The translations under genes were made by a program, and so were the position numbers. From UBA11540 sp003445125 (GTDB taxonomy: Bacteria > Bacillota > Clostridia > Oscillospirales > Ruminococcaceae), in the NCBI GenBank assembly GCA_937899435.1, contig CALBQG010000056.1, positions 1 to 39,748 on the forward strand: a stretch of DNA of 39,748 nt, written 5' to 3'. The stretch's first letter is position 1, and the number at the start of each line of letters is the position of its first letter. Below the pieces are notes generated by a model. The model saw only the letters and a program-made list of their open reading frames with translations, did no database searches and had not been told where the DNA came from. Of this stretch, positions 15,943 through 22,817 are shown piece by piece.

Positions 15943-18108
15943 TCAGTACACATCCACATCCGTATAATAATGCTTCAGAATCTGTTTATAATCCCAGCCC
16001 TCACGGTTGGCGTACTGAATCGCTCCGTGCTGACTCATACCGACGCCGTGACCGTAGCCCTGCGCGGTGAACACAAATTCTTCGCTTTCCGCATCGTATT
16101 CCACCGAGAAATGCGTGGAGCGCAAGCCGAAAATGCTGCGCATCAGCGTTCCCGTGATTTTCGCGGTCGAGCCTGCGTCATTGGTATAGGTCGTCTGTCC
16201 GCCGACATTCATCACCGACACATAGCCCGCACCCGTCAGCGTATCTGCCCTAAACCACCAATCCTCATCGCCCGCTTCCAGCGTAATATTCAGCCGATCG
16301 CGGATGGTGTCCAGCACATACAGCCGCGAGAAGCGTTTGGAGACTTCATAGTTGCGCACCAGATAGTCATACTCGCTTTCCACCGACTGAATATACGGAT
16401 AGTCCCTGCCTCCCCATATTTCGGACGCGGTATTCGTTCTTCCCGCCGAAATGGAGAAATAGGCGGCGTAGATGGGCTTGTCGTTATAATACACCAGTTC
16501 GTCGATGACCTCCGCCACGAGATTCTTGATTCGTTGACTCGGCGTGCGGAATCCAACCGACGGAATCCAGTTGATGCTGTTGTGATAAACCACAAACGTA
16601 TGCGCCGCCACAGCCTGCGCCTTGATGGCTTCGTCGGGGCAGCTGTCGTTCATTTCGTTTGCCACGATCTGGCACACGATGTTATATGCCGTATCCGTCA
16701 CGCGCCAGCCGTCGGCGTACACCGTCAGCTCCTCGTCGCCGAGGCTCGGTTTCGGCGGTTTTTCCTCGGAGGAGGTATCTTCGGAAGAAGTGTCCTCGGA
16801 GGATTCGGATTCAGAGGACGGCTCGCGCGAAGGCTCTTCGGAGGACGGTTCTTCGGAGGAAGGCTCCTGCGAAGGCGTCGGTTTCGACGAAGTCTCCTTG
16901 GAGGAGGTTTCTTTAGAAGAAGTTTCCTTGGAGGACGTCTCCTTGGAAGAGGTCTCCTTAGAGGATGTCACCGCCGAGGAGGTTTCCTTCGACGAGGTTT
17001 CTTTGGAGGAGGTTGCCGAAGAAGTCTCTTTGGAGGAGGTCGTCTGCGACGAGGTTTCCTCGGACGACGGCTCCTGCGAGGATTTCTCCGACGAAGAAGG
17101 TTCTTCGCTTGACGTCACTTGTGAGGAGGTGTCCTCCCACGGAATCGGCTGCGGGTCGTCCATGAACGAATCATCCGATCCGCCGGAAGAGGACCGTTCG
17201 ATCATCACCTGGGCGGCGGACAGCATCTGATTTTCCCGCGGCTTTTCCCCGCCGTACAGCGCGTACCACGCGTCCGCCTGCAAGGGATAGCGGTTGACCG
17301 TAGCGGTCAGATGTTCATTGATTTCTTCGGTTTCGTTGCGCACCAGCCGCGCCGTGACGACCAGCCGCGCGCCTTCAAAATCGTCGGTCGGTGCGGTCAC
17401 GGTGAGCAGCTCGTCGCCCTCCGCGACATTGACGGATGTGTCAAACGCCGAACGGCGGCGTACCTGATCTATGTATTCCTCCAGTTCCTCCCGATCGAGA
17501 AACAGGTGGTACTGTCGGCAATCAAAATCCTTGGAATCGGTGACATACGCGGAAATCACCTTCCAGGTGCCGGGGCGTTCCACCGTTGCAAAGGAAATGG
17601 TGGGATGCGCGCGGTAATAGCCGACATCCAGATATTTCTTAAATTCCGAAATCCAGCGGCCGTCACGGTCGCCGTCCAGATACAGAATCTTATTGGTGCT
17701 TTCCTCCACGCTCTCCAGCACCGAGGCGGGATCCAGGTACGGCGTACCCTGTCCGCTGTCCTTGCCCGTGAAATCCAGCGCGGTCCAGTCCTTTTTTTCG
17801 TCCTGCACCACCGGGAAATGCACGCCTGTGTTTTCCACGTCCAGCCAGCCGACCACCGCGGGATTCGTTTCGTACAGTTTGCGGAAACGTTCCAGAAAAT
17901 CGGACGGAAAATCGGAGGTCGGATCGTCAAACCGTGCCACGGACTTTTCCTCCGTCTGCACCCCTTCGCAATAGACGGTATACAGTCCCGCATACACATC
18001 CTGTGCGCCGGCAAAGGTTTTCAGACACCAACCGCCGCCCACTGCCAATATGAGCAGCACAGCGACCGTGACCGCCGCTTTAATCGGAAATGCTTTTTTC
18101 GCCTTCAT
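15943..18108 (-). CDS. Fusion of degenerate sortase B domain, Ser/Lys/Glu/Thr linker and SpoIID/LytB domain
   Basis: This is a 721-residue membrane-anchored protein. Residues 9-27 form an N-terminal membrane segment. Residues about 60-256 align with class B sortases (NPAVVGWLDVENTGVHFPVVQ, FKKYLDVGYYRAHP, RSAFDTSV, EGARLVVTARLV). The catalytic His position (sortase YGHN) reads YLDG, with Asp145, and the catalytic Cys position (TLSTC) reads TVTAP, with Pro240. Only Arg248 remains, so transpeptidase activity is not expected. A repetitive linker (about 325-455) is rich in SSKET units. Residues about 460-721 are a SpoIID/LytB domain with the probable catalytic Glu485 (ANEM), AIKAQAVAAHTF and GYGHGVGMSQHGA. 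SpoIID is a lytic transglycosylase of engulfment that works with SpoIIP, encoded 3.4 kb away. The start at 18108 is set by AAGGAGTACGGC; ATG 18135 has no good site. Confidence 0.88.
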   Translation of the reverse strand: MKAKKAFPIKAAVTVAVLLILAVGGGWCLKTFAGAQDVYAGLYTVYCEGVQTEEKSVARFDDPTSDFPSDFLERFRKLYETNPAVVGWLDVENTGVHFPVVQDEKKDWTALDFTGKDSGQGTPYLDPASVLESVEESTNKILYLDGDRDGRWISEFKKYLDVGYYRAHPTISFATVERPGTWKVISAYVTDSKDFDCRQYHLFLDREELEEYIDQVRRRSAFDTSVNVAEGDELLTVTAPTDDFEGARLVVTARLVRNETEEINEHLTATVNRYPLQADAWYALYGGEKPRENQMLSAAQVMIERSSSGGSDDSFMDDPQPIPWEDTSSQVTSSEEPSSSEKSSQEPSSEETSSQTTSSKETSSATSSKETSSKETSSAVTSSKETSSKETSSKETSSKETSSKETSSKPTPSQEPSSEEPSSEEPSREPSSESESSEDTSSEDTSSEEKPPKPSLGDEELTVYADGWRVTDTAYNIVCQIVANEMNDSCPDEAIKAQAVAAHTFVVYHNSINWIPSVGFRTPSQRIKNLVAEVIDELVYYNDKPIYAAYFSISAGRTNTASEIWGGRDYPYIQSVESEYDYLVRNYEVSKRFSRLYVLDTIRDRLNITLEAGDEDWWFRADTLTGAGYVSVMNVGGQTTYTNDAGSTAKITGTLMRSIFGLRSTHFSVEYDAESEEFVFTAQGYGHGVGMSQHGAIQYANREGWDYKQILKHYYTDVDVY
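16879..17037 (-). repeat. Coding tandem repeat, SSKET-type linker
   Basis: About ten imperfect 15-base units (TCxTCxAAGGAxACx on the minus strand) encode SSKET or close variants at residues 358-410 of the sortase-like/SpoIID fusion. Synonymous third-base differences between units show that the protein pattern is conserved more than the DNA. Confidence 0.8.
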
Positions 18109-18586
18109 GCCGTACTCCTTCCCGCGCGACGGCATCCGCCGCCGCGCTCAGAAGCTCCTGCACCGCGGTTTGCCGTATTTCCTCCCGCGTTCTCGTGCCG
18201 AGCATCAGTTTCTTTTCTTCTGTCTTTTCCCCGAAGCTGATCCCCAAATACACCAATCCGACCGGTTTCCCCTCACTCGGTGACGGTCCCGCCACCCCGG
18301 TCACGCTCAGACCAAGATCCGCGCGGGCAACCCTGCGGATCGATTCTGCCATTTCTTTTGCCGTTTGTTCGCTGACTGCCCCATAACGGGCAATCGTCTC
18401 CTTCTGCACGCCGATTCCGATCTTCGCGGTATCGGCATACGTGACGGCGGAAAACGCAAGCACCGCCGAAGCTCCCGGCACGGAAGTGATCGCCGCCGCA
18501 ACCAGCCCGCCCGTGCAGGACTCCGCTGCCGCCACGGTCATTTTTCTTTCGGTCAGCAGGCTGACCAGACGTTCTGCTTCGTTCAT
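18080..18586 (-). CDS. CinA-family nicotinamide-nucleotide amidohydrolase
   Basis: This 168-residue protein consists of the CinA C-terminal (PncC) domain, which deamidates nicotinamide mononucleotide to the nicotinate form in pyridine nucleotide recycling. The motifs VAAAESCTGGLVAAAITSVPGAS (about residues 18-40), AVTYADTAKIGIGV and SVTGVAGPSPSEGKPVGLVY are intact. The N-terminal MocF-like domain of full-length CinA is absent, as in many short family members. It lies nine bases after thiI and overlaps the fusion gene's start by 29 bases. Confidence 0.92.
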   Translation of the reverse strand: MNEAERLVSLLTERKMTVAAAESCTGGLVAAAITSVPGASAVLAFSAVTYADTAKIGIGVQKETIARYGAVSEQTAKEMAESIRRVARADLGLSVTGVAGPSPSEGKPVGLVYLGISFGEKTEEKKLMLGTRTREEIRQTAVQELLSAAADAVAREGVRHEGEKSISD

Positions 18587-18595
18587 ACCGTCACC

Positions 18596-19771
18596 TTAAA
18601 ATTCGGGGCGCATCCGTTCGGTCTGCGTTCCCGAAACGGCTTCTTCCACCAATGCGTCGATATCCAGCGCCCGCTCCGCATTCTCCACCGCGAAAAGCTG
18701 GGGCTTTGTGCGCGGATGCTTCGGCGTGAACACCGTACAGCAATCCTCATACGGCAAAATCGACGTTTCAAATGTACCGATTTTCTCGGAAACAGCGATG
18801 ATCTCGCTCTTGTCCATACCGATCAGCGGACGGAACACCGGCATCTCACATACTGCCTCGGTGCAGGCGATGGCTTTGACGGTCTGGCTGGCAACCTGCG
18901 CCAGGCTTTCTCCCGTGATCAGCGCGTCGCTTTCGTTTTTCTGCGCCAATTTCTGTGCCACGCGCATCATAAAGCGGCGCATGATAATGGTGAACAATTC
19001 CTCCGGACAGCGGTTTTTGATTTCCTCCTGCGTATGTGTGAACGGCACGACGTGCAGATCGATGTCCCCCGCGTAGCGTCCGAGAATTCTTGCCAGCTCC
19101 ATCACCTTTTGTTTGGCGCGCTCGCCCGTGTACGGAGGGCTTTCAAAATGCACGGCATCCAGCTGCATTCCGCGTTTTGCCATCATGTATCCCGCCACCG
19201 GGCTGTCAATTCCTCCCGACAGCAGCAGCGACGCTTTCCCGCTCGTGCCGACGGGCATTCCGCCCGCGCCGACCAGTTGTCCCGCGTGCAGGCACGCGCC
19301 GTAGTCGCGGATTTCCAGCTGCACCGTCACCTCGGGATCGTTGACATCCACGCGCAGGTGCGGAAACGCTTCCAGCAGAACTTCCCCCAATGCGGCGCAG
19401 ATCTGCGGCGACTGCATCGGGAAGGTTTTGTCCGAACGCTTTGCCGTCACTTTAAAGGTTTTTGCTTTCGTGAGCGTCTCGCGCAGATAGTCGGGGGCGG
19501 CTTCGGCAATCCGGTCGAAATTCTTTTCCGTCAGCAGCGCGCGGCTGTACCGCGAGATGCCGAACACGCGGGAAACCCGCTCGCTCACCTCGTCGAAATC
19601 CACCTCGTCCTGCGGCAGAATTGCCACGGTGGACTGCGCCTTGAGAATGCGAAATTTTCCCAAATCGCCGATGCGGTTGCGAAGGTTTTTGATAAGGCGA
19701 TCCTCAAACAGTGCGCGGTTAAGTCCCTTCAGCGCAATTTCGCCGTCTTTGATCAAAATAATCTCTTTCAT
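18596..19771 (-). CDS. thiI: tRNA 4-thiouridine synthase ThiI (no rhodanese domain)
   Basis: This 391-residue cytoplasmic enzyme adenylates U8 of tRNA for thiolation. It has an N-terminal ferredoxin-like/THUMP region (KDGEIALKGLNRALFEDRL, later FPHLRVDVNDPEVTVQLEIRD). The PP-loop SGGIDSPVAGYMMAKRG follows near residue 180, and GESLAQVASQTVKA is further on. The C-terminal rhodanese domain of E. coli ThiI is absent, as in Bacillus, where a dedicated cysteine desulfurase (NifZ) supplies sulfur. The gene immediately upstream encodes such a desulfurase. The start at 19771 follows ACGGAGAAAACG; the longer in-frame start at 19798 overlaps the upstream gene and lacks a site. Confidence 0.93.
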   Translation of the reverse strand: MKEIILIKDGEIALKGLNRALFEDRLIKNLRNRIGDLGKFRILKAQSTVAILPQDEVDFDEVSERVSRVFGISRYSRALLTEKNFDRIAEAAPDYLRETLTKAKTFKVTAKRSDKTFPMQSPQICAALGEVLLEAFPHLRVDVNDPEVTVQLEIRDYGACLHAGQLVGAGGMPVGTSGKASLLLSGGIDSPVAGYMMAKRGMQLDAVHFESPPYTGERAKQKVMELARILGRYAGDIDLHVVPFTHTQEEIKNRCPEELFTIIMRRFMMRVAQKLAQKNESDALITGESLAQVASQTVKAIACTEAVCEMPVFRPLIGMDKSEIIAVSEKIGTFETSILPYEDCCTVFTPKHPRTKPQLFAVENAERALDIDALVEEAVSGTQTERMRPEF

Positions 19772-19782
19772 CGTTTTCTCCG

Positions 19783-20910
19783 TTATCTGCCGGTACACAG
19801 TGTGCGCTCGGCATTTTCTATCTCATCGATCAGGCGATCGACTTCCTCCAAAGTATTTTTCTCGCAAAAGCTGACGCGCACGGTGCTGTCCTGCACCTGC
19901 GGATCAAAGCCCATCGACGCGAGTACGTGCGTTTTTGCGCCCTTGGAACACGCCGATCCGCTGGAAACGTAAATATCCTTGCTTTCCAGAAAATGCAGCA
20001 GAATTTCCGAACGCAGTCCCTTCACATACAAGCTGACCACATAGGGAAAATCATTGTGGCAATTGACCGTCACAAATTCCGACGCATTCACGCGTTCGAG
20101 CAGATGTTCTTTCAGTGTGCGCACATACGCGGCGTTTTCCTTCTGGCGGAACACCGTTTCCTTCACCGCCGCCGCCATTGCCAGAATTCCCGGCACATTC
20201 TCCGTCCCGGGACGCAGCTCCCGCTCCTGCTCTCCGCCGACCAGAAGCCCCACGGTATGCAGTTTGTCCCGCACATACAGCGCTCCTGTGCCCTTCAGCC
20301 CGTGAATTTTATGCGCGCTGACGGTCAGCGTATCCACGCCGAGTTTTTTTGCCGAAATCGGCAGTTTTCCGAACGCTGCCACGCAGTCGCAGTGAACCAG
20401 CGTCTGCGGGTTCTTTTCTTTCACAAGGCGGACGATTTCGGCGATGTTATTGATTCCGCCGACCTCGTTATTGCTCATCATCACCGTGACCAGCACGGTG
20501 TCCTTTCGCACGGCAGCGGCAATTTTCTTCGGATCGACCTCTCCCGTTTCCTTTTCCGCAGGCACAAACGTCACCTCGGCATCCGGGAGGCTTCTGAGCT
20601 TTTCGTGAATGCTCGCGTGTTCATACGCCGAGGAAACCACGTGCGCTCCGCGGCGGCGTCCCGTCGTCAATGCCGAATGGATCGCCAAGTTATTGGCTTC
20701 CGTACCGCCGGAAGTGAAAAAAATGTTTTTCTCCTGTGCGCCCAGCGCCTGCGCCACGGTTTTTCTTGCCGCGTCGCACTGCAGCTGTACTTCCAATCCG
20801 GGTTTATACAGGCTGGAAGGATTGCACCAGTACCGCTGTGCCGCTTCCCGCGCCGCCTCCACGGCGGCATCGCAGGGTTGTGTGGTTGCCGCATTGTCCA
20901 GATAGATCAC
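19783..20910 (-). CDS. Cysteine desulfurase, NifS/NifZ type
   Basis: This 375-residue PLP enzyme removes sulfur from cysteine as an enzyme-bound persulfide. The N-terminus IYLDNAATTQP is the family signature. The PLP lysine lies in SAHKIHGLKGTGALY (about residue 197), and the persulfide cysteine is in the SSGSACSKG loop (about residue 320). The start is GTG at 20910, with AAAGGCGG upstream; the TTG at 20934 is less likely. Its position directly ahead of a rhodanese-less thiI suggests it is the sulfur donor for tRNA s4U, like Bacillus NifZ. It is the first gene of the operon. Confidence 0.93.
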   Translation of the reverse strand: MIYLDNAATTQPCDAAVEAAREAAQRYWCNPSSLYKPGLEVQLQCDAARKTVAQALGAQEKNIFFTSGGTEANNLAIHSALTTGRRRGAHVVSSAYEHASIHEKLRSLPDAEVTFVPAEKETGEVDPKKIAAAVRKDTVLVTVMMSNNEVGGINNIAEIVRLVKEKNPQTLVHCDCVAAFGKLPISAKKLGVDTLTVSAHKIHGLKGTGALYVRDKLHTVGLLVGGEQERELRPGTENVPGILAMAAAVKETVFRQKENAAYVRTLKEHLLERVNASEFVTVNCHNDFPYVVSLYVKGLRSEILLHFLESKDIYVSSGSACSKGAKTHVLASMGFDPQVQDSTVRVSFCEKNTLEEVDRLIDEIENAERTLCTGR

Positions 20911-20952
20911 GAAAAAAACCGCCTTTTTACACAAAAAAATCTTTTATATTTT

Positions 20953-20981
20953 ATTTTACCACATTTTTCCCGATTCTGCAA
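20953..20981 (-). promoter_or_regulatory. Promoter of the cysteine desulfurase-thiI operon
   Basis: On the minus strand TTGCAG (20981-20976) is followed after 17 bases by TAAAAT (20958-20953). The GTG start is about 43 bases downstream. Confidence 0.65.
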
Positions 20982-20997
20982 GTTTTCCCTTTCATTT

Positions 20998-21032
20998 TCA
21001 AAAATCGGGCGCGAAGCTCCCGCTTCGCGCCC
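20998..21032 (-). terminator. Rho-independent terminator of the spoIIP operon
   Basis: An 11-bp stem (21007-21017 with 21022-21032) with a 4-base loop is followed on the minus strand by GATTTTTG. It sits between the 102-residue protein gene and the next promoter. A second GC-rich inverted repeat (about 21140-21162) covers the stop codon of that gene but lacks a T tract. I see no gene between 20911 and 21150. Confidence 0.82.
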
Positions 21033-21150
21033 GCACCCGATTGTTTTCGGCGCATAGAATGTACCAAACCCCATCTTCCCGCCGACGGTGGAGTTTTCTC
21101 CCGCGAACAGCCGAAGGCGAACGGGGAGATGTCCGAGAAGACGGGCGGGT

Positions 21151-21459
21151 TCACCGCCCGTCTTCAATATAACGGATTCCTTCGTACAAAGCCGCTGCCG
21201 CCGCACGCCACGGCGTGGGAACAAACGAAACGAGCGGGGAAAGTTTTCGGACAAACGCCTCCGCTTGCGCGGTATCCGCCTGCACTTCTTTGCCGAAAAA
21301 CTCCGCGTCCACGGTTTTTTCGTCCAGGCTGAAATTGACCATATATCCCGTGTCCCTGCCGATATAACGGGAAGAATTGTACTCGACAAGCGGCATCAGG
21401 ACAAGCCCCGTGGTCAGCACCGCACCGATACACATCGAGCAGAAAAAGTTCTTTTTCAT
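21151..21459 (-). CDS. Small membrane-anchored protein downstream of spoIIP, unknown function
   Basis: This 102-residue protein has one N-terminal hydrophobic segment (MKKNFFCSMCIGAVLTTGLV). A predicted extracytoplasmic part follows: NSSRYIGRDTGYMVNFSLDEKTVDAEFFGKE and a helical C-terminal half. I do not recognise a family. The start at 21459 follows GAGAGGTGTTGAAA. It is 34 bases after spoIIP with no terminator between, so it is probably cotranscribed and could be a sporulation-lineage envelope protein; that link rests on position only. Confidence 0.68.
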   Translation of the reverse strand: MKKNFFCSMCIGAVLTTGLVLMPLVEYNSSRYIGRDTGYMVNFSLDEKTVDAEFFGKEVQADTAQAEAFVRKLSPLVSFVPTPWRAAAAALYEGIRYIEDGR

Positions 21460-21493
21460 TTTCAACACCTCTCTGCTCATTCTGCCCGCAATT

Positions 21494-22633
21494 TCACTTT
21501 TTTATGTAGCTTTTCAACAGCGCGGACAGGCTTTTCCCGATCAGCTCGCCCGTATAAAGCGCTTCGTCCAGCGTATTGGCGTGCCCGCCTACCTCGATCA
21601 GCAGAGAGCCCGTCGTCAGATCCTGATTGTATTTGCGGTAACAGAACATCAGTGGGCGTGTCAGCGTGGGCCAGTCCGTCTCCAGCTGGTTTTGCAGTGC
21701 CGCGCCGAAACGAAGATTTTCTTCCCAATGCGGCATATTCATTGTGCCGTCGTCGCATCCGGCGATAATCATCAGCTGTGCCGCCTTCTTTCCCGCAATC
21801 TCCGTCACGGGCTTGACGCGCACCGTTTTTCCCGAGACTTTCCGTTCGATGGCGTCGCGATGGATGTCCAGCACGACGGTGATGGTCGGATATTTTTCCA
21901 GCCAATTCTTCACCGTTACGGCGCTGCGGTCGTAAGAACCGCTGTATGACGGATAGTCGTGCACCATGGTGTCGTGAACCACGCCGATCCCCGCCGCGGT
22001 CAGCTGTTCGGCAATCCGATTGCCGACGGCGACCATATTGTAATTCTCGTCGGTGGTGCGGGCGGCATAGGTGACGTCGTAATATGACCGTTCATATGGC
22101 TCGTAGCTCTCGGTCGTGTGCGTGTGCATGATCAGCACCTGCACGGTTTTTTCGTCGTCAACCAATGTCTGCCCCCACTTTTTCTGCAGGAGCTTTGCCA
22201 CCGTTTCTTCGGTTTTCTTGGTGTCGTTGCGGATCGAACCCAGTCCGTAAACCACGCAGTTTTTCTTCAGTGTCGAAGAAAACTGCTCCTCAATCACCGT
22301 CCCGCGGTTCTTTTCCTCCACCTGCATCGACGGCGGTTCGGTCTGAGGGTGCGACTGCGTCGTTTCCTGGCTTTCTGCCGGAAGTTTTGACGTCTCTGTC
22401 TGCGGTGCGGAAGCATCCGACGGGTTTTCCTGCGGCGTTTCGGAGGCTTCCGAGGCTGTCTTTGCGGGTTCGCCCCACGCGTGCCACGCCTGAACCGCCC
22501 CCTCCGGCACCGCCAGCACCGACGACACCGTGGAGAGCCGCGTCAGAAAATCGTCCGGCAGTACCTGCCACGCCGCCAAAAGCACGCCGACTGCCGCCAG
22601 GGCGCCCGTCACTTTGAGCAGGAGTCGTTTCAT
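21494..22633 (-). CDS. spoIIP: Stage II sporulation protein P (SpoIIP) amidase/endopeptidase
   Basis: This 379-residue membrane-anchored peptidoglycan hydrolase is used in engulfment. The N-terminal membrane segment (residues 5-22) is followed by a Ser/Glu/Pro/Gln-rich linker (about 55-105) and the amidase domain (about 125-379). Visible motifs are LIMHTHTTESYEP (zinc His near 170-172), VVLDIHRDA (His about 258) and LLIEVGGHANT (catalytic Glu about 347). ATG 22633 is preceded by AAAGGGG at a slightly long spacing; the in-frame start at 22684 would lack a signal-anchor context. SpoIIP strips stem peptides before SpoIID cuts the glycan, and a SpoIID-domain gene lies nearby. Confidence 0.93.
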   Translation of the reverse strand: MKRLLLKVTGALAAVGVLLAAWQVLPDDFLTRLSTVSSVLAVPEGAVQAWHAWGEPAKTASEASETPQENPSDASAPQTETSKLPAESQETTQSHPQTEPPSMQVEEKNRGTVIEEQFSSTLKKNCVVYGLGSIRNDTKKTEETVAKLLQKKWGQTLVDDEKTVQVLIMHTHTTESYEPYERSYYDVTYAARTTDENYNMVAVGNRIAEQLTAAGIGVVHDTMVHDYPSYSGSYDRSAVTVKNWLEKYPTITVVLDIHRDAIERKVSGKTVRVKPVTEIAGKKAAQLMIIAGCDDGTMNMPHWEENLRFGAALQNQLETDWPTLTRPLMFCYRKYNQDLTTGSLLIEVGGHANTLDEALYTGELIGKSLSALLKSYIKK

Positions 22634-22717
22634 TCGTTTGCTGCCCCTTTCGCGTCCGAAAGTCCATGTAGTAATAATCCTCATTTTTTTCCACCGCCGT
22701 TTTCATGTCCTTTGTAT

Positions 22718-22747
22718 AAGGTATGCCCGCTTTTCGGAAAAATTCAC
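22718..22747 (-). promoter_or_regulatory. Possible sigma-E-like promoter of spoIIP
   Basis: On the minus strand CATACCTT (22725-22718) resembles the sigma-E -10 CATACAnT. It is preceded after 15 bases by GTGAATT (22747-22741), a partial match to the sigma-E -35 element. No sigma-A-like pair is obvious here. The known sporulation control of spoIIP makes this plausible, but the -35 match is weak. Confidence 0.4.
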
Positions 22748-22757
22748 AGATTTTTAT

Positions 22758-22786
22758 TTGACAAAGAGCCTTAACAGAGGTACAAT
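22758..22786 (+). promoter_or_regulatory. Sigma-A promoter of secA
   Basis: TTGACA (22758-22763) and TACAAT (22781-22786) are separated by 17 bases. AAAGGAG at about 22804-22810 serves the ATG at 22818. The promoter lies about ten bases from the putative divergent spoIIP promoter. Confidence 0.82.
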
Positions 22787-22817
22787 AAGAATATGTATAT
22801 CGCAAAGGAGATTGACT

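Noticed and set aside
16744..17136. Short tandem DNA repeats that could suggest a CRISPR array or minisatellite
   Set aside because: The repeats are 15 bases, in frame, and encode a Ser/Lys/Glu/Thr linker with synonymous variation; there are no unique spacers.
18365..19972. A 535-codon plus-strand frame opposite thiI and cinA
   Set aside because: It is antisense to well-supported genes and has no start signal.
22530..22817. An N-terminal extension of secA to an in-frame ATG at 22530
   Set aside because: It would run through spoIIP and the secA promoter; AAAGGAG and the conserved N-terminus place the start at 22818.
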